From: Nevskiaceae bacterium
GTDB lineage: Bacteria > Pseudomonadota > Gammaproteobacteria > Nevskiales > Nevskiaceae
Length of the DNA stretch: 64,000 nt
Reading direction: 5' to 3'
NCBI GenBank assembly: GCA_008012115.1
Contig: SSEB01000005.1
Location: 1 to 64,000 of the forward strand
This document shows positions 1 to 9,483 of this stretch, piece after piece. The notes beneath the pieces were generated by a model. That model was given only the letters and a program-made list of their open reading frames with translations. It searched no databases and was not told where the DNA came from. Numbering within the stretch: the first letter of the stretch is position 1; the number at the start of each line of letters is the position of its first letter. The position numbers and the translations under genes were made by a program.

Positions 1-210
1 GTACGGCAGCAGCGCCAGGAAGCGCGCGCGCTTGATGGCGACGGCGAGCTGACGCTGGTAGCGCGACTTGGTGCCGGTGATGCGGCTCGGCACGATCTTG
101 CCGTTCTCGACGATGTACTGCTTGAGGGTGGCCAGATCTTTGTAGTCGATCTCGGCAGCGCCCTCGGAGCTGAACTTGCAGGTCTTCTTGCGACGGAAAT
201 AGGCGGACAT
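1..210 (-). CDS. rpsR: 30S ribosomal protein S18 (3' end outside window)
   Basis: S18 binds the platform of the 30S subunit next to S6. The visible 70 residues start [13 protein letters not shown] and contain the family signatures [13 protein letters not shown] and [19 protein letters not shown], ending in FLALLPY, so only about the last five residues are missing. It starts 2 bp after the rpsF stop and is clearly co-transcribed with rpsF, which matches the physical pairing of S6 and S18. Identity is certain from the near-complete match to the known family; the true 3' end lies beyond base 1. Confidence 0.97.
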   Translation of the reverse strand, partial: MSAYFRRKKTCKFSSEGAAEIDYKDLATLKQYIVENGKIVPSRITGTKSRYQRQLAVAIKRARFLALLPY

Positions 211-212
211 GA

Positions 213-626
213 TCAGGCTCCTGCGGCTTCGGCCGACGCGTCGGCGGCTTCATCGGAAGCCGGCGCTTCGTTGCGGGCGCGGTACTCGCCCTTCGGCTTC
301 TCGTCTTCGGGGTTCTTGAACAGCGGCGACTGCGCGGTGACGGCGTCGTCCTTGCGCACCACCAGCTTGCGGATCACGGCGTCGTTGAAGCGGAAGGCGT
401 TCTCCAGTTCCGCCAGCGCCTTGTCGCTGCACTCGACGTTCATCAGAACGTAGTGCGCCTTGTGCGCCTTGGCGATGGGATAGGCCAGCTGACGACGGCC
501 CCAGTCCTCGAGGCGGTGAACCTTGCCGCCGTCGGTCTGGATCATGTTCTTGTAACGCTCGATCATGGCGGGGACCTGTTCACTCTGGTCCGGATGCACC
601 ATGACGACAATCTCGTAATGTCTCAT
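213..626 (-). CDS. rpsF: 30S ribosomal protein S6
   Basis: S6 is a 137-residue ribosomal protein that forms a heterodimer with S18 on the 16S rRNA platform. The family N-terminus [19 protein letters not shown] fixes the start at 626; an in-frame ATG at 680 would add 18 unrelated residues and cut into the leader hairpin. AAGGAA lies just upstream as a ribosome binding site. The signature [13 protein letters not shown] is present. The C-terminal tail from about residue 100 is acidic and alanine-rich ([13 protein letters not shown]), a common variable S6 extension. It is first in the rpsF-rpsR unit, which is separated from rlmB by a terminator. Confidence 0.97.
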   Translation of the reverse strand: MRHYEIVVMVHPDQSEQVPAMIERYKNMIQTDGGKVHRLEDWGRRQLAYPIAKAHKAHYVLMNVECSDKALAELENAFRFNDAVIRKLVVRKDDAVTAQSPLFKNPEDEKPKGEYRARNEAPASDEAADASAEAAGA

Positions 627-682
627 GCGATTTCCTTGTGGATATGCCTTGCGGCATAGCTCCCCTCGCGGGTGGAGCAAGT
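627..682 (-). promoter_or_regulatory. rpsF leader with hairpin, possible S6:S18 autoregulatory site
   Basis: The 56 bases before rpsF hold a perfect 6-bp hairpin, TATGCC/GGCATA (643-658), with a four-base loop, about 10 nt upstream of the AAGGAA ribosome binding site. On the coding strand the stem-loop includes CCGCAAGG, which places a CCG triplet in the apical part. Known rpsF leaders that bind the S6:S18 dimer present a CCG motif in a stem-loop, so this is a candidate, but I infer the function from position and motif only. TTGACT lies at the far end as a possible -35 box; I cannot place a convincing -10. Confidence 0.4.
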
Positions 683-714
683 CAATAAAAAGCCCTTTCG
701 GCAGGCGAAGGGGC
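683..714 (-). terminator. Intrinsic terminator after rlmB
   Basis: On the minus strand GCCCCTTCG pairs with CGAAAGGGC (9 bp with one mismatch, 5-nt loop) and is followed by TTTTTATTG. It sits between rlmB and rpsF and separates the two units. Confidence 0.75.
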
Positions 715-755
715 GCGAATAGTAAGGGAATCAGGCCCTTGTTGCAATCCGGCCG

Positions 756-1526
756 TTATCTGCGCGCACCGGCGGCCGGCGCCGGATGGCGCTGACGGTA
801 GGCCTCGTACAGGCACACCGCGGCGGCGACCGACACGTTGAGGCTCTCGGTCTTGCCCTCCATCGGGATGCGCACCAGGCGGTCGCAGGCCTCGCGGGTC
901 AGGCGCCGCAGACCCTCGCCCTCGGCCCCCATCACCAGCACCAGCGGACCGGTGAGATCGGCTTCGAACAGGGTCTGTTCGCCCTCGCCGGCCAGTCCGG
1001 TCAGCCAGTAGCCGAGTTCCTTGAGGCGTTCCAGGGTACGGGCCAGGTTGGTCACCGCGATCACCGGCACGCGCTCCGCCGCACCGGCGGCGGCCTTGCG
1101 CGTCACCGCGGTCAGCGTCGCCGAGCGGTCCCGCGGAATGATCACCGCATCGACGCCCGCAGCCTCCGCCGTGCGCAGACAGGCGCCGAGATTGTGCGGG
1201 TCCTGCACGCCATCCAATGCCAGCAGCAGGCGTTGGGGCGTCGCCGGCAGTTCCAGCGCATCCTCGCCCTGGAATTTGCGCTCCGGCAGCATCGCCAGCA
1301 CACCCTGGTGGCGCAGCTCCGGCGCGCGCAGGTCGAGATCCGACCGTGGCCGCTGCGATACCGGAATCTCCCGCTCCCGCGCCAGCGCCATCACACGTCG
1401 CGCGCGTTCGTCGTTGCGGCTGTCGGACAGCCAGATTTCGAAGGGCTGGTCGCTGCCGTCTTCCAGCACCGCCAGCACGGCATGAAAGCCGCCGATGATC
1501 GTGTATTGAGCCACGGAATGCGTCAC
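756..1526 (-). CDS. rlmB: 23S rRNA (guanosine-2251-2'-O)-methyltransferase RlmB
   Basis: SPOUT-class enzyme that 2'-O-methylates G2251 in the 23S P-loop using SAM. The N-terminal substrate-binding domain begins IIGGFHAVLAVLEDG. The SpoU domain shows motif 1 (DGVQDPHNLGACLRTAEAAG, with its Asn and Arg), motif 2 (VMGAEGEGLRRLTRE) and motif 3 (IPMEGKTESLNVSVAAA), which make the trefoil knot and SAM pocket. Length, 256 residues, is normal. The first start is GTG at 1526, inside the left end of repeat R1. A second GTG at 1514 (product MAQYTIIGGFHAV) has GGGTGA from the repeat end about 8 nt upstream and fits family N-termini as well, so either may be used. Confidence 0.93.
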   Translation of the reverse strand: MTHSVAQYTIIGGFHAVLAVLEDGSDQPFEIWLSDSRNDERARRVMALAREREIPVSQRPRSDLDLRAPELRHQGVLAMLPERKFQGEDALELPATPQRLLLALDGVQDPHNLGACLRTAEAAGVDAVIIPRDRSATLTAVTRKAAAGAAERVPVIAVTNLARTLERLKELGYWLTGLAGEGEQTLFEADLTGPLVLVMGAEGEGLRRLTREACDRLVRIPMEGKTESLNVSVAAAVCLYEAYRQRHPAPAAGARR

Positions 1527-1634
1527 CCGCTGATGAATGGAGCGCTGCGGAGTTGGTTATATTTTATTTATTGAATTTTAATTCGTTAAATAATTAATAA
1601 CAAACTGATGGCCTATCCTGCTGAGAGCGGGTGG
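1523..1634. repeat. R1: 112-bp palindromic repeat element
   Basis: This copy has the exact 33-46-33 layout of the family. The left end is TCACCCGCT (1523-1531), the right end AGCGGGTGG (1626-1634), and the 46-bp core 1556-1601 begins GTTATATTTT and ends AATTAATAAC, with GAA and TTCG at core positions 18-20 and 27-30. It lies between the OmpA-like lipoprotein gene and rlmB, both on the minus strand. Its left end overlaps the GTG start of rlmB, so it would be transcribed into the rlmB mRNA leader. Confidence 0.9.
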
Positions 1635-1657
1635 CGGTCGCAGCCTGCTGTACCGCC

Positions 1658-2242
1658 TTATTTTAGACCGCCAGGCTCCCGCGAGGCGGCCGGCGCCGGC
1701 GGCATCCAGGCCTGCGCTTCCGCACCCGCGACCACCGGGCGGATGGTCAGCATCACCACGCCCGTCTCGGGGCCAGCGCTACCCGCATGACGCAGGTGCG
1801 CGCCGTCGAGGCCCAGTTCGTCGAGGTACGCCGCCAGCGACGCGGCACGGCGTTCACCCAGGCTCGAATCCGCCGCCTCGCCGGGATCGCCGTCGACGAC
1901 GATTTGCAGCACGACAGCACCGGAACCGCGCAGGGCCTGTGCGATGCCGTCGAAACACTCGAGTGCGTCGGCACGCAATTGCGCACTGCCGGCTGCAAAC
2001 ACCCGGGCCATGGGCAGGATCAGTTGCAGTGCATCGCCCGGCTGCGCGGACCAGTGCACATCGGCTCGCGGAATCGCACCCGTCGCTGCCTGCTCCAGTC
2101 GGCGGCGCAGAGCGGCCATTTCGGCAGACGCTTCCGACGGCGCCAGCACACGCGCGCTGGCGACGACTGGCGTGGTGCGCGACACGGGCGCCACACAGGC
2201 CGCCAGCATCAGGCACAGCGCGGCGGCGGCGATCCGCTTCAC
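1658..2242 (-). CDS. OmpA-like outer-membrane lipoprotein
   Basis: A 194-residue protein with a lipoprotein signal peptide: MKRIAAAALCLMLAAC gives a clear lipobox with Cys16 as the lipidated residue. The rest resembles a degenerate OmpA C-terminal peptidoglycan-binding domain: FAAGSAQLRADALECFDGIAQAL corresponds to the F..gsa.L...a...L.. block and SLGERRAASLAAYLDELGL to the N..LS..RA..V...L block. The usual Asp and Arg that hold diaminopimelate are only partly kept, so peptidoglycan binding is uncertain. The start codon overlaps the rnr stop (ATGA), so it is translationally coupled to rnr. Its job is unknown. Confidence 0.75.
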   Translation of the reverse strand: MKRIAAAALCLMLAACVAPVSRTTPVVASARVLAPSEASAEMAALRRRLEQAATGAIPRADVHWSAQPGDALQLILPMARVFAAGSAQLRADALECFDGIAQALRGSGAVVLQIVVDGDPGEAADSSLGERRAASLAAYLDELGLDGAHLRHAGSAGPETGVVMLTIRPVVAGAEAQAWMPPAPAASREPGGLK

Positions 2243-4551
2243 CGGCGACGCCTCTTCTTGCGCGGCGCGCCGCCTTCGTCACCGGTCGCGGGCCTGGAAG
2301 ACGCCGTGGCGCCCTTCTCGACCAGTTCGAGATCGATCTTGCGTTCGTCGAGATTGACGCGCACCACGCGCACGCGCACTCGGTCACCGAGTGCGTAGAC
2401 GCGCCCGTTGCGCCCGCCGACCAGGCGGTGGTGCTTGGCGTCGTGCTGGTAGTAGTCGTTCTTCAGCGAGGACACGTGCACCAGCCCGTCGATGTAGAGA
2501 CCTTCCAGTTCCACAAACAATCCGAAATTCGGCACTGCCGTGACCAGCCCGTCAAACTCCTCGCCGACGCGGTCCCGCATGAACTCGCACTTGAGCCAGA
2601 CCGACACATCGCGCGTCGCTTCGTCGGCGCGTCGCTCGGTCATCGAGCAGTGCGCACCGAGCGCACCCATCTGCTCCGGCGTGTACAGGAACGGCTCGCT
2701 CTTGCGCCGGAAGATGCCGGCGGTCCTGCGCTGGGCGTTGATCGCGTGCTTGATCGCGCGATGCAGCAACAGGTCGGGATAGCGGCGGATCGGCGAGGTG
2801 AAGTGCGCGTAATGCGTCAGCGCCAGGCCGAAATGGCCGGTGTTCTCCGGCTTGTATTGCGCCTGCATCAGCGAGCGCAGCAGCACCGTCTGGATCAGGC
2901 CGGCATCCGGCCGCTTGCGCGCGATCGCCAGGGTCTTGGCGTAGTCCATGGCCTTGGGCTTGTCGCCGCCGCCCAGGCGCAGACCGCGGCCGGCGAGGAA
3001 CTCGCGCAGCGCCAGCACCTTGGCCGGATCCGGATCGTCGTGGATGCGGTAAAGGTTCGGCAGCTTGGCCTTCTCGACAAACTTCGCCGATTCGACGTTG
3101 GCCGCGATCATGCATTCCTCGATCAGGCGGTGCGCGCGGTTGCGCTGCACCGGCACGATCTTGTCGATCTTGCGGTCGCTGCCGAACACGATGCGCGTCT
3201 CGGTGCTTTCGAAGTCGATGGCGCCGCGTGCCTCGCGCGCCGCGAACAGCGCGCCGAACACCGCATCGAGCGCCTGCAGGTGCGGAATCAGCACTGCGCG
3301 CTTTTGCGCCAGCTCGCCCTGCGGCTGCGCCAGCATCGTCGCCACATCCTCGTAAATCAGCCGCGCCTGCGAGCGCATCACGCCCTCATAGAAGCGCGAC
3401 TTGTCGATCTCGCCGCTGGGCAGCACGCGCATCTCGCAGACCATGCACAGGCGATCGACCTCGGGATTGAGCGAGCAGAGACCGTTGGACAGCTTCTCCG
3501 GCAGCATCGGGATCACACGCTGCGGGAAATACACCGAGTTGCCGCGCCGCGCCGCCTCGGTATCCAGCGGCGTGCCCGGCATCACATAGGCCGAGACATC
3601 GGCAATGGCCACCCACAAGGTCCAGCCCTTCTTCTCAGGCCGGCAATAGACCGCGTCGTCGAAGTCGCGCGCATCGGCACCGTCGATGGTCACCAGCGGC
3701 AGGTGGCGGATGTCCTCGCGACCCTTGATCTGGGCCGGCTGCACCGTATCGGGTATCGCCGCGGCCTCCTGCTCCACCGCCACCGGCCACTCGAAGGGCA
3801 GATTGTGCGTGCGGATCGCCGCCTCGATCTCCATGCCCGGCGCCATGTGTTCGCCGAGAATCTCGACGACGCGCCCCAGTGGCAGCGTGCGCGTACCCGG
3901 CGGCTCGGTAATTTCGGCGACCACCATCTGGCCGCGCTTGGCATTCATGCGCTGGTCCGGCGGGATCAGCACGTCCTGCTGCACGCGCGGATTGTCCGGA
4001 ATCACATAGCTGATGCCCTGATCGAGGTGGAAGCGCCCCACCACCGTGCGCAGGCCGCGCTCCAGCACCTCGGCCACCGAGCCCTCGGGCCGTCCCTTGA
4101 AATCGGTGCCGGAAATGCGCACCAGCACGCGGTCGCCGTTCATCAGCGAGCGCATCTGGCGCGGCGGCAGGAAGATGTCCTGGCCGCCTTCGTCCGGAAT
4201 CAGGAATCCGAACCCGTCGCGGTGCGCCTGCACCACGCCGGCCACCAGGTTCATGCGCGTCACCACCCCCCATGCACCCTTGCGGTTCTGCACGGTCTGC
4301 CCCTCGCGCTGCATCGCCACCAGCCGGCGCGACAAGGCCTCCTGCTGCGTCAGTTTCTGCAAACCGAAATGCCCGATGAGTTCATCGAGCGTCAGCGGCT
4401 CGCCTTTTTCGGTCAGCGTCTGAAGGATCAGCGCGCGGCTCGGGATCGGATCTTCGTAGCGCCCCTGCTCGCTCTGGAACTCGGGGTCCTGCTTGCGCCA
4501 GTCGCTCTTGGACGGCGTCGGATGATTCTTGCTGTTGCGGATTTTTTTCAT
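2239..4551 (-). CDS. rnr: Ribonuclease R
   Basis: RNase R is a processive 3'-5' exoribonuclease that degrades structured RNA in mRNA decay, rRNA quality control and trans-translation. The 770-residue product has an N-terminal winged-helix region (about 25-90), two cold-shock domains (from GVVQAHRDGFGFLIPD), the RNB catalytic domain with its metal-binding aspartates in DGADARDFDDAV, and a C-terminal S1 domain (VPNFGLFVELEGLYIDGL). It ends in a basic tail, RKKRRRR. I chose ATG at 4551; a TTG two codons earlier is also in frame. The start overlaps the -35 box of the oppositely oriented tRNA-Leu promoter. It heads the rnr-lipoprotein-rlmB series. Confidence 0.96.
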   Translation of the reverse strand: MKKIRNSKNHPTPSKSDWRKQDPEFQSEQGRYEDPIPSRALILQTLTEKGEPLTLDELIGHFGLQKLTQQEALSRRLVAMQREGQTVQNRKGAWGVVTRMNLVAGVVQAHRDGFGFLIPDEGGQDIFLPPRQMRSLMNGDRVLVRISGTDFKGRPEGSVAEVLERGLRTVVGRFHLDQGISYVIPDNPRVQQDVLIPPDQRMNAKRGQMVVAEITEPPGTRTLPLGRVVEILGEHMAPGMEIEAAIRTHNLPFEWPVAVEQEAAAIPDTVQPAQIKGREDIRHLPLVTIDGADARDFDDAVYCRPEKKGWTLWVAIADVSAYVMPGTPLDTEAARRGNSVYFPQRVIPMLPEKLSNGLCSLNPEVDRLCMVCEMRVLPSGEIDKSRFYEGVMRSQARLIYEDVATMLAQPQGELAQKRAVLIPHLQALDAVFGALFAAREARGAIDFESTETRIVFGSDRKIDKIVPVQRNRAHRLIEECMIAANVESAKFVEKAKLPNLYRIHDDPDPAKVLALREFLAGRGLRLGGGDKPKAMDYAKTLAIARKRPDAGLIQTVLLRSLMQAQYKPENTGHFGLALTHYAHFTSPIRRYPDLLLHRAIKHAINAQRRTAGIFRRKSEPFLYTPEQMGALGAHCSMTERRADEATRDVSVWLKCEFMRDRVGEEFDGLVTAVPNFGLFVELEGLYIDGLVHVSSLKNDYYQHDAKHHRLVGGRNGRVYALGDRVRVRVVRVNLDERKIDLELVEKGATASSRPATGDEGGAPRKKRRRR

Positions 4552-4579
4552 TGACAAAGGTTCAGGCAGTGGACAAAAT
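4551..4579 (+). promoter_or_regulatory. Sigma-70-type promoter of tRNA-Leu
   Basis: A perfect TTGACA (4551-4556), a 17-bp spacer and CAAAAT (4574-4579) precede the mature tRNA start by 11 bp, which places the transcription start near 4586. The -35 box overlaps the first codon of rnr on the other strand. Confidence 0.7.
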
Positions 4580-4590
4580 GCGCGCCCATT

Positions 4591-4675
4591 GCCGAGATGG
4601 CGGAATTGGTAGACGCACCAGTTTCAGGTACTGGCGGGTAACACCGTGGAGGTTCGAGTCCTCTTCTCGGCACCA
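4591..4675 (+). tRNA. tRNA-Leu (anticodon CAG)
   Basis: An 85-nt class II tRNA with CCA encoded. The acceptor stem GCCGAGA pairs with TCTCGGC, the anticodon stem is CCAGT/ACTGG with loop TTCAGGT giving anticodon CAG (reads CUG), a long variable arm follows, and the T loop is GGTTCGAGTCC. It has its own promoter and terminator and is a single-gene unit. Confidence 0.97.
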
Positions 4676-4684
4676 AACAAAACG

Positions 4685-4707
4685 GCCCAGCTTTGCTGGG
4701 CTTTTTT
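4685..4707 (+). terminator. Intrinsic terminator of tRNA-Leu
   Basis: GCCCAGC (4685-4691) pairs with GCTGGGC (4695-4701) around a TTT loop and is followed by six T residues. It starts 10 bp after the encoded CCA. Confidence 0.92.
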
Positions 4708-4753
4708 GTTTGGTGCCCGTAACGCCGGATAGTCTCTCACATCCCCCGCGTTG

Positions 4754-4788
4754 CCGCCGACGATCCCCAGTGGGAATCGTCACGGCGG
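4754..4788 (-). terminator. Strong hairpin downstream of purA
   Basis: CCGCCG/CGGCGG and ACGAT/ATCGT form two stacked stems separated by a small bulge, 26 bp beyond the purA stop. No U-run follows, so it may be a 3'-end stabilising hairpin instead of an intrinsic terminator. Confidence 0.4.
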
Positions 4789-4813
4789 TAAACGCGCAGG
4801 CAGCCGGCACGGC

Positions 4814-6109
<1,296 letters not shown>

Positions 6110-6126
6110 TCATTCTTCCCTTGGAT

Positions 6127-6147
6127 GCGCCGGAAGACCTCCGGCGC
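6127..6147 (-). other. Intergenic hairpin between hisZ and purA
   Basis: GCGCCGGA pairs with TCCGGCGC (8 bp, 5-nt loop). No U-run follows on the minus strand, so it would interrupt but probably not terminate hisZ-purA transcription. It could act as an RNA stabiliser or processing site. Confidence 0.4.
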
Positions 6148-6165
6148 CTTGAAATTCCGATGCTC

Positions 6166-7164
6166 TCACGCTGCCCGACGGTTGCCGCCGAGGCGTAGCA
6201 GCTCGTTGATGTCGGCAGAAAATCCCGTCGCCGGGCGTGCCGCACCGAACTCGTGACCAACGCCGTCGTAACGTCCGCCACGTGCCAGCTCGCGGCCGTG
6301 TCCCGGTACGAAGGCGGCGAACACCATGCCGGTCTGGTAGCGATAACCGCGCAGCTCGGCCAGATCGATATGGATCGGCAGCTTGGGATATTCGCGTTGC
6401 AGTTCAGTGGCGGTGCGCTCCACCGCCGCCAATGCCGTAACGATCTCCTCGCCGGCCGATGACAGGGCCTCGCGTGCGCGCGCAAACACCGTCAGGTCAC
6501 CGTTCAGCTCCATCAACTGCGACAGCAGGCGCGTCGAAGGCAGCGGCAATCGCCGCGCCAGCGCGAAGTCCTGCAGGTCCGGCTGCGACTTGCGCTGCAG
6601 GATGTCGAACAGCCCGGCCTCGTCGTCGGCGTGCAGGCCAAGCTGCGCCGCAATCGTCCGGTAGACACCGACATGGCCCAGGTCGAGATGCACATCCGCG
6701 ACCCCGGCCAGCTCCAGCGTCTTGAGCATCATGCGCAGGATTTCCAGGTCGGCTGCAAGGCCAGCATCCCCGAAAATCTCGCAGCCGACCTGGCGCGGCG
6801 AACGCGGGCCGCCCAGGCTGTCCGGCCGGGTGCGCAGCACGGTTCCGAGGTAGCAGAGTCGCACCAGCGGCACGTCGGCGTAGCGGCGGGCGGCGATGCG
6901 CGCGGCCTGCGGCGTCATATCGGCGCGCAGTCCCAGCAAGCGGCCGCTGGCCGGGTCGGTCAGCTTGAAGGTTTGCTGTTCGAGGTCCTGCGCGGTGCCG
7001 GTCAGCAAGGCATCGAGGTGCTCCAGCAAGGGCGGCAGGATCAGCTCGTAACCCGTGGCGCGATAGTGATCGAGCAACTTCCGGCGCAGGTCTTCGAGCT
7101 GCCAGGAGAACGGCGGCAGGGCCTCTTCCATGCCATCGGGCAGCATCCAGCGTTTGATCGACAT
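6166..7164 (-). CDS. hisZ: ATP phosphoribosyltransferase regulatory subunit
   Basis: HisZ is a catalytically dead histidyl-tRNA synthetase paralogue that joins short-form HisG to make the first enzyme of histidine biosynthesis responsive to histidine. The 332-residue length and the class-II synthetase-like core (LPPLLEHLDALLTG, FKLTDPASGRLLGLRADMTPQAARI and C-terminal ARGGRYDGVGHEFG) fit HisZ, which lacks the anticodon-binding domain of HisRS. It lies 1 bp after the DUF2065 gene. The hisG partner is not in the window. Confusion with true HisS is unlikely because of the short length and the purA/hfl neighbours. Confidence 0.93.
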   Translation of the reverse strand: MSIKRWMLPDGMEEALPPFSWQLEDLRRKLLDHYRATGYELILPPLLEHLDALLTGTAQDLEQQTFKLTDPASGRLLGLRADMTPQAARIAARRYADVPLVRLCYLGTVLRTRPDSLGGPRSPRQVGCEIFGDAGLAADLEILRMMLKTLELAGVADVHLDLGHVGVYRTIAAQLGLHADDEAGLFDILQRKSQPDLQDFALARRLPLPSTRLLSQLMELNGDLTVFARAREALSSAGEEIVTALAAVERTATELQREYPKLPIHIDLAELRGYRYQTGMVFAAFVPGHGRELARGGRYDGVGHEFGAARPATGFSADINELLRLGGNRRAA

Positions 7165-7165
7165 A

Positions 7166-7354
7166 TCAATCCAGGAATTTCAGTGCGGCGAGACCGCTCA
7201 GCATGCCGAGCAGGCCGACGACGCGGAGCGCGCGATCATCCATGACAGAGAGCCTCAGCATGGCGCTGCGCCAGCGGGCGGGCGCCAGGAACGGCATGAT
7301 GCTCTCGATGACCATGAACAATGCCAGTGCGCGTGCAAGTTCGTTCCAATCCAA
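7166..7354 (-). CDS. DUF2065 small inner-membrane protein (YjeT-like)
   Basis: A 62-residue protein with two hydrophobic segments (about residues 8-24 and 44-59) joined by a short polar stretch with RWRSAMLRLS. It matches the DUF2065/YjeT family, usually found directly after hflKC. It starts 2 bp after hflC and ends 1 bp before hisZ, so it belongs to the hflK-hflC-hisZ-purA unit. No biochemical role is established; the context suggests a link with the HflKC membrane complex. Confidence 0.85.
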   Translation of the reverse strand: MDWNELARALALFMVIESIMPFLAPARWRSAMLRLSVMDDRALRVVGLLGMLSGLAALKFLD

Positions 7355-7356
7355 GC

Positions 7357-8223
7357 TTACTTCCCGGCGCCCTTGAAGTAGCGGAAGAATTCACCCTTCG
7401 GTTCCATCACCAGAACATCCTGCTTGGTGCTGAAGGCGTCGCGGTAAACATTCAGGCTGCGGTAGAAGCTGTAGAACTCCGGATCCTCGCCATAAGCCTT
7501 GGCGTATATTTCCGCCGCCCTGGCGTCGCCCTGACCGCGGATTTTTTCGGCATCCCGGTAGGCATCGGCCATCGTCGTCTCGGCATTGCGGTCTGCCTCC
7601 GCGCGCAGCTTCTCGGCCTCCTCGGCACCGCGAGCGCGCAGGTCTGAAGCCACGCGGGTGCGCTCGGCGCGCATGCGCTCGTAGACTGACTCGCTGACTT
7701 CCTTGGGAAGGTCGATACGCTTGACGCGCACGTCGACGATTTCGATGCCCAGTTCGCGCACCTTGTCCGCAGCCGATTTCTGCAGCGCCCGCATGATGTC
7801 GTCACGCTCACCGGACACCGCTTGCTGGATCGTGCGTGCACCGAACTCGTCGCGCAGTCCGCGGTTGACGATCGCCGACAGGCGATCCATCGCCACCAGG
7901 TCCTGTCCGCCGGTCGCACGGTAGTAAGCGGTGGTGTCGGCGATGCGCCACTTGACGTAGAAATCCACCTCGACGTTCTTTTTCTCGACCGTGAGAAAAT
8001 TCTCGACTTGGTTGTCGAGAGTCAGCAGGCGTCCGTCGAACTTCTGCACCGTCTGCACGAAGGGAATCTTGAGGTGCAGCCCGGGTGGCAGATCCGTTGC
8101 GCGGATTTCGCCCAGCTGGAACATGGCGACACGCTCGCGCTGATCGACGACGAAGAACGCGCTGTTGACGGTCAGACCGGCTACGACCACCAGCACCAGC
8201 CAGAAAAATGGACTGTTCTTCAT
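7357..8223 (-). CDS. hflC: HflC, SPFH-domain modulator of FtsH
   Basis: HflC pairs with HflK in a large periplasm-facing cage around the FtsH protease and tempers degradation of membrane proteins. The 288-residue product has one N-terminal transmembrane anchor (FFWLVLVVVAGLTVNSAFFV), an SPFH/band-7 domain (residues about 20-185) and a long charged helical region (RAEADRNAETTMADAYRDAE). The start shares one base with the hflK stop (TAATG), so translation is coupled. The final segment MEPKGEFFRYFKGAGK is typical of HflC. Confidence 0.95.
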   Translation of the reverse strand: MKNSPFFWLVLVVVAGLTVNSAFFVVDQRERVAMFQLGEIRATDLPPGLHLKIPFVQTVQKFDGRLLTLDNQVENFLTVEKKNVEVDFYVKWRIADTTAYYRATGGQDLVAMDRLSAIVNRGLRDEFGARTIQQAVSGERDDIMRALQKSAADKVRELGIEIVDVRVKRIDLPKEVSESVYERMRAERTRVASDLRARGAEEAEKLRAEADRNAETTMADAYRDAEKIRGQGDARAAEIYAKAYGEDPEFYSFYRSLNVYRDAFSTKQDVLVMEPKGEFFRYFKGAGK

Positions 8224-9371
8224 TAGCGTCCCCTGTCTCGCGAACGAGGCGCGTCGGCACCCGGCACCGGGTTGCCGCCCGCCTTCGGCGCCACCGCCGA
8301 CGGTGTCTGCGCAGACGGCAGGTCGCTGGCGTTGCCCGCGTCCGGCAGGCGCGGCTGGTTCTTCATGACCTGGTCCAGCGGCAGGTAGATCATCGAGCCG
8401 TTCTTGTCGACGTCGACCAGCACCTTGCTGGTGTTGGACAGGACGCTGCTCATGCTGTCGAGATAGAGGCGCTCGCGGGTCACTTTCGGCGCCTTGTGGT
8501 ATTCCGCCACCAGCTGGCCGAAGCGCGCCGCATCGCCCTGGGCCTTGGCCACGACCTGGGCCTGATAGGCGGAGGCTTCCTCCAGCGCACGGGCCGCGGC
8601 GCCGCGCGCGCGCGGCAGACGGTCGTTGGCGTAAGCCTCGGCCTCGTTCTTGAGTCGCTGCTGGTCCTCGCGCGCCTTGATCGCATCGGCAAACGCCGCC
8701 TGCACCGGCTCCGGCGGCTGCGCCTGCTGGAGGTTGATCTCGGTCACGGTGAGCCCCGACTTGTAATCATTGAGGCGGTCCTGCAACAAGCGCTTGGTGC
8801 GCTCGGCCACTTCCTCGCGTCCATCGGTGAGGATGAAATCCATGGTGCTCTGGCCCACGACTTCGCGCACCGCTGACTTGGTGGCTTGGCGCAGCGTCAT
8901 GTCCGGATCATCGACATTGAACAGGTAGGCCTCGGCCGAGGACACCCGGTACTGCACGGAGAGCTCGATGTCGACGATGTTTTCGTCCTTGGTCAGGATC
9001 ACCGCCTCGTCCTTCACCGAACGCACGCCCGTGACATTGACGATCTCCTCGCGCTCGATCGGCCACGGCAGATGCCACTGCAGTCCCGGGTCGGCGGTGC
9101 CGACATACTTGCCCAGGCGCAGCACCACGCCGCGCTCCTGCTCATCGACCACGTAAAAACCCGAGGCGATCCACAGCAGCCCCAGAAGCGCGGCCAGCAG
9201 GCCGATCATGCGTCCGGGCAGCGGCAGCCCGCCTTTACCGCCCGGCGCAGCACCGCCGAAGCGCTGCTTGAAGCGCTTGAGCATTTCGTCGAGGTCGGGT
9301 GCGCCCTCACCCCGCTTGGGCCCCTGGTTCCACGGGTCGCGGCCGGGGCCGGGCTCATTCCAAGCCATCAT
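8223..9371 (-). CDS. hflK: HflK, SPFH-domain modulator of FtsH
   Basis: HflK is the larger partner of HflC. The 382-residue protein has a glycine-rich cytoplasmic N-terminus (AWNEPGPGRDPWNQGPKRGE), a transmembrane helix near residues 53-72 (LAALLGLLWIASGFYVVDEQ), a band-7 domain and an alanine/glutamate-rich helical C-terminal part, ending in a low-complexity Pro/Ala tail. Two adjacent ATG codons (9371, 9368) are possible starts. The 112 bp between hflX and hflK hold no clear terminator, so the hfq-hflX-hflK-hflC order probably works as a loose operon. Confidence 0.95.
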   Translation of the reverse strand: MMAWNEPGPGRDPWNQGPKRGEGAPDLDEMLKRFKQRFGGAAPGGKGGLPLPGRMIGLLAALLGLLWIASGFYVVDEQERGVVLRLGKYVGTADPGLQWHLPWPIEREEIVNVTGVRSVKDEAVILTKDENIVDIELSVQYRVSSAEAYLFNVDDPDMTLRQATKSAVREVVGQSTMDFILTDGREEVAERTKRLLQDRLNDYKSGLTVTEINLQQAQPPEPVQAAFADAIKAREDQQRLKNEAEAYANDRLPRARGAAARALEEASAYQAQVVAKAQGDAARFGQLVAEYHKAPKVTRERLYLDSMSSVLSNTSKVLVDVDKNGSMIYLPLDQVMKNQPRLPDAGNASDLPSAQTPSAVAPKAGGNPVPGADAPRSRDRGR

Positions 9372-9483
9372 TTACTCCAGATAACTGCGTTTTTTGATCC
9401 AAGACCAGCGGCCAGGTTTACCGGAGACTCGCCGCCGGCAGGAGGCAGGCGGAGGGCAGAACGGATCAGTCAGAGGCGGAATT

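Noticed and set aside
1556..1601. Repeat cores as integron attC sites or Xer dif sites
   Set aside because: attC sites have RYYYAAC first and GTTRRRY last, the reverse of this order, and dif is 28 bp with a different sequence; no integrase is nearby.
1939..4554. 871-codon open frame on the plus strand opposite rnr
   Set aside because: It is the antisense shadow of rnr in GC-rich DNA, His/Arg/Ala-rich with no family match. The same holds for long frames opposite valS (30734-33823), leuA/UDG (41266-44256) and ilvB (47998-49941).
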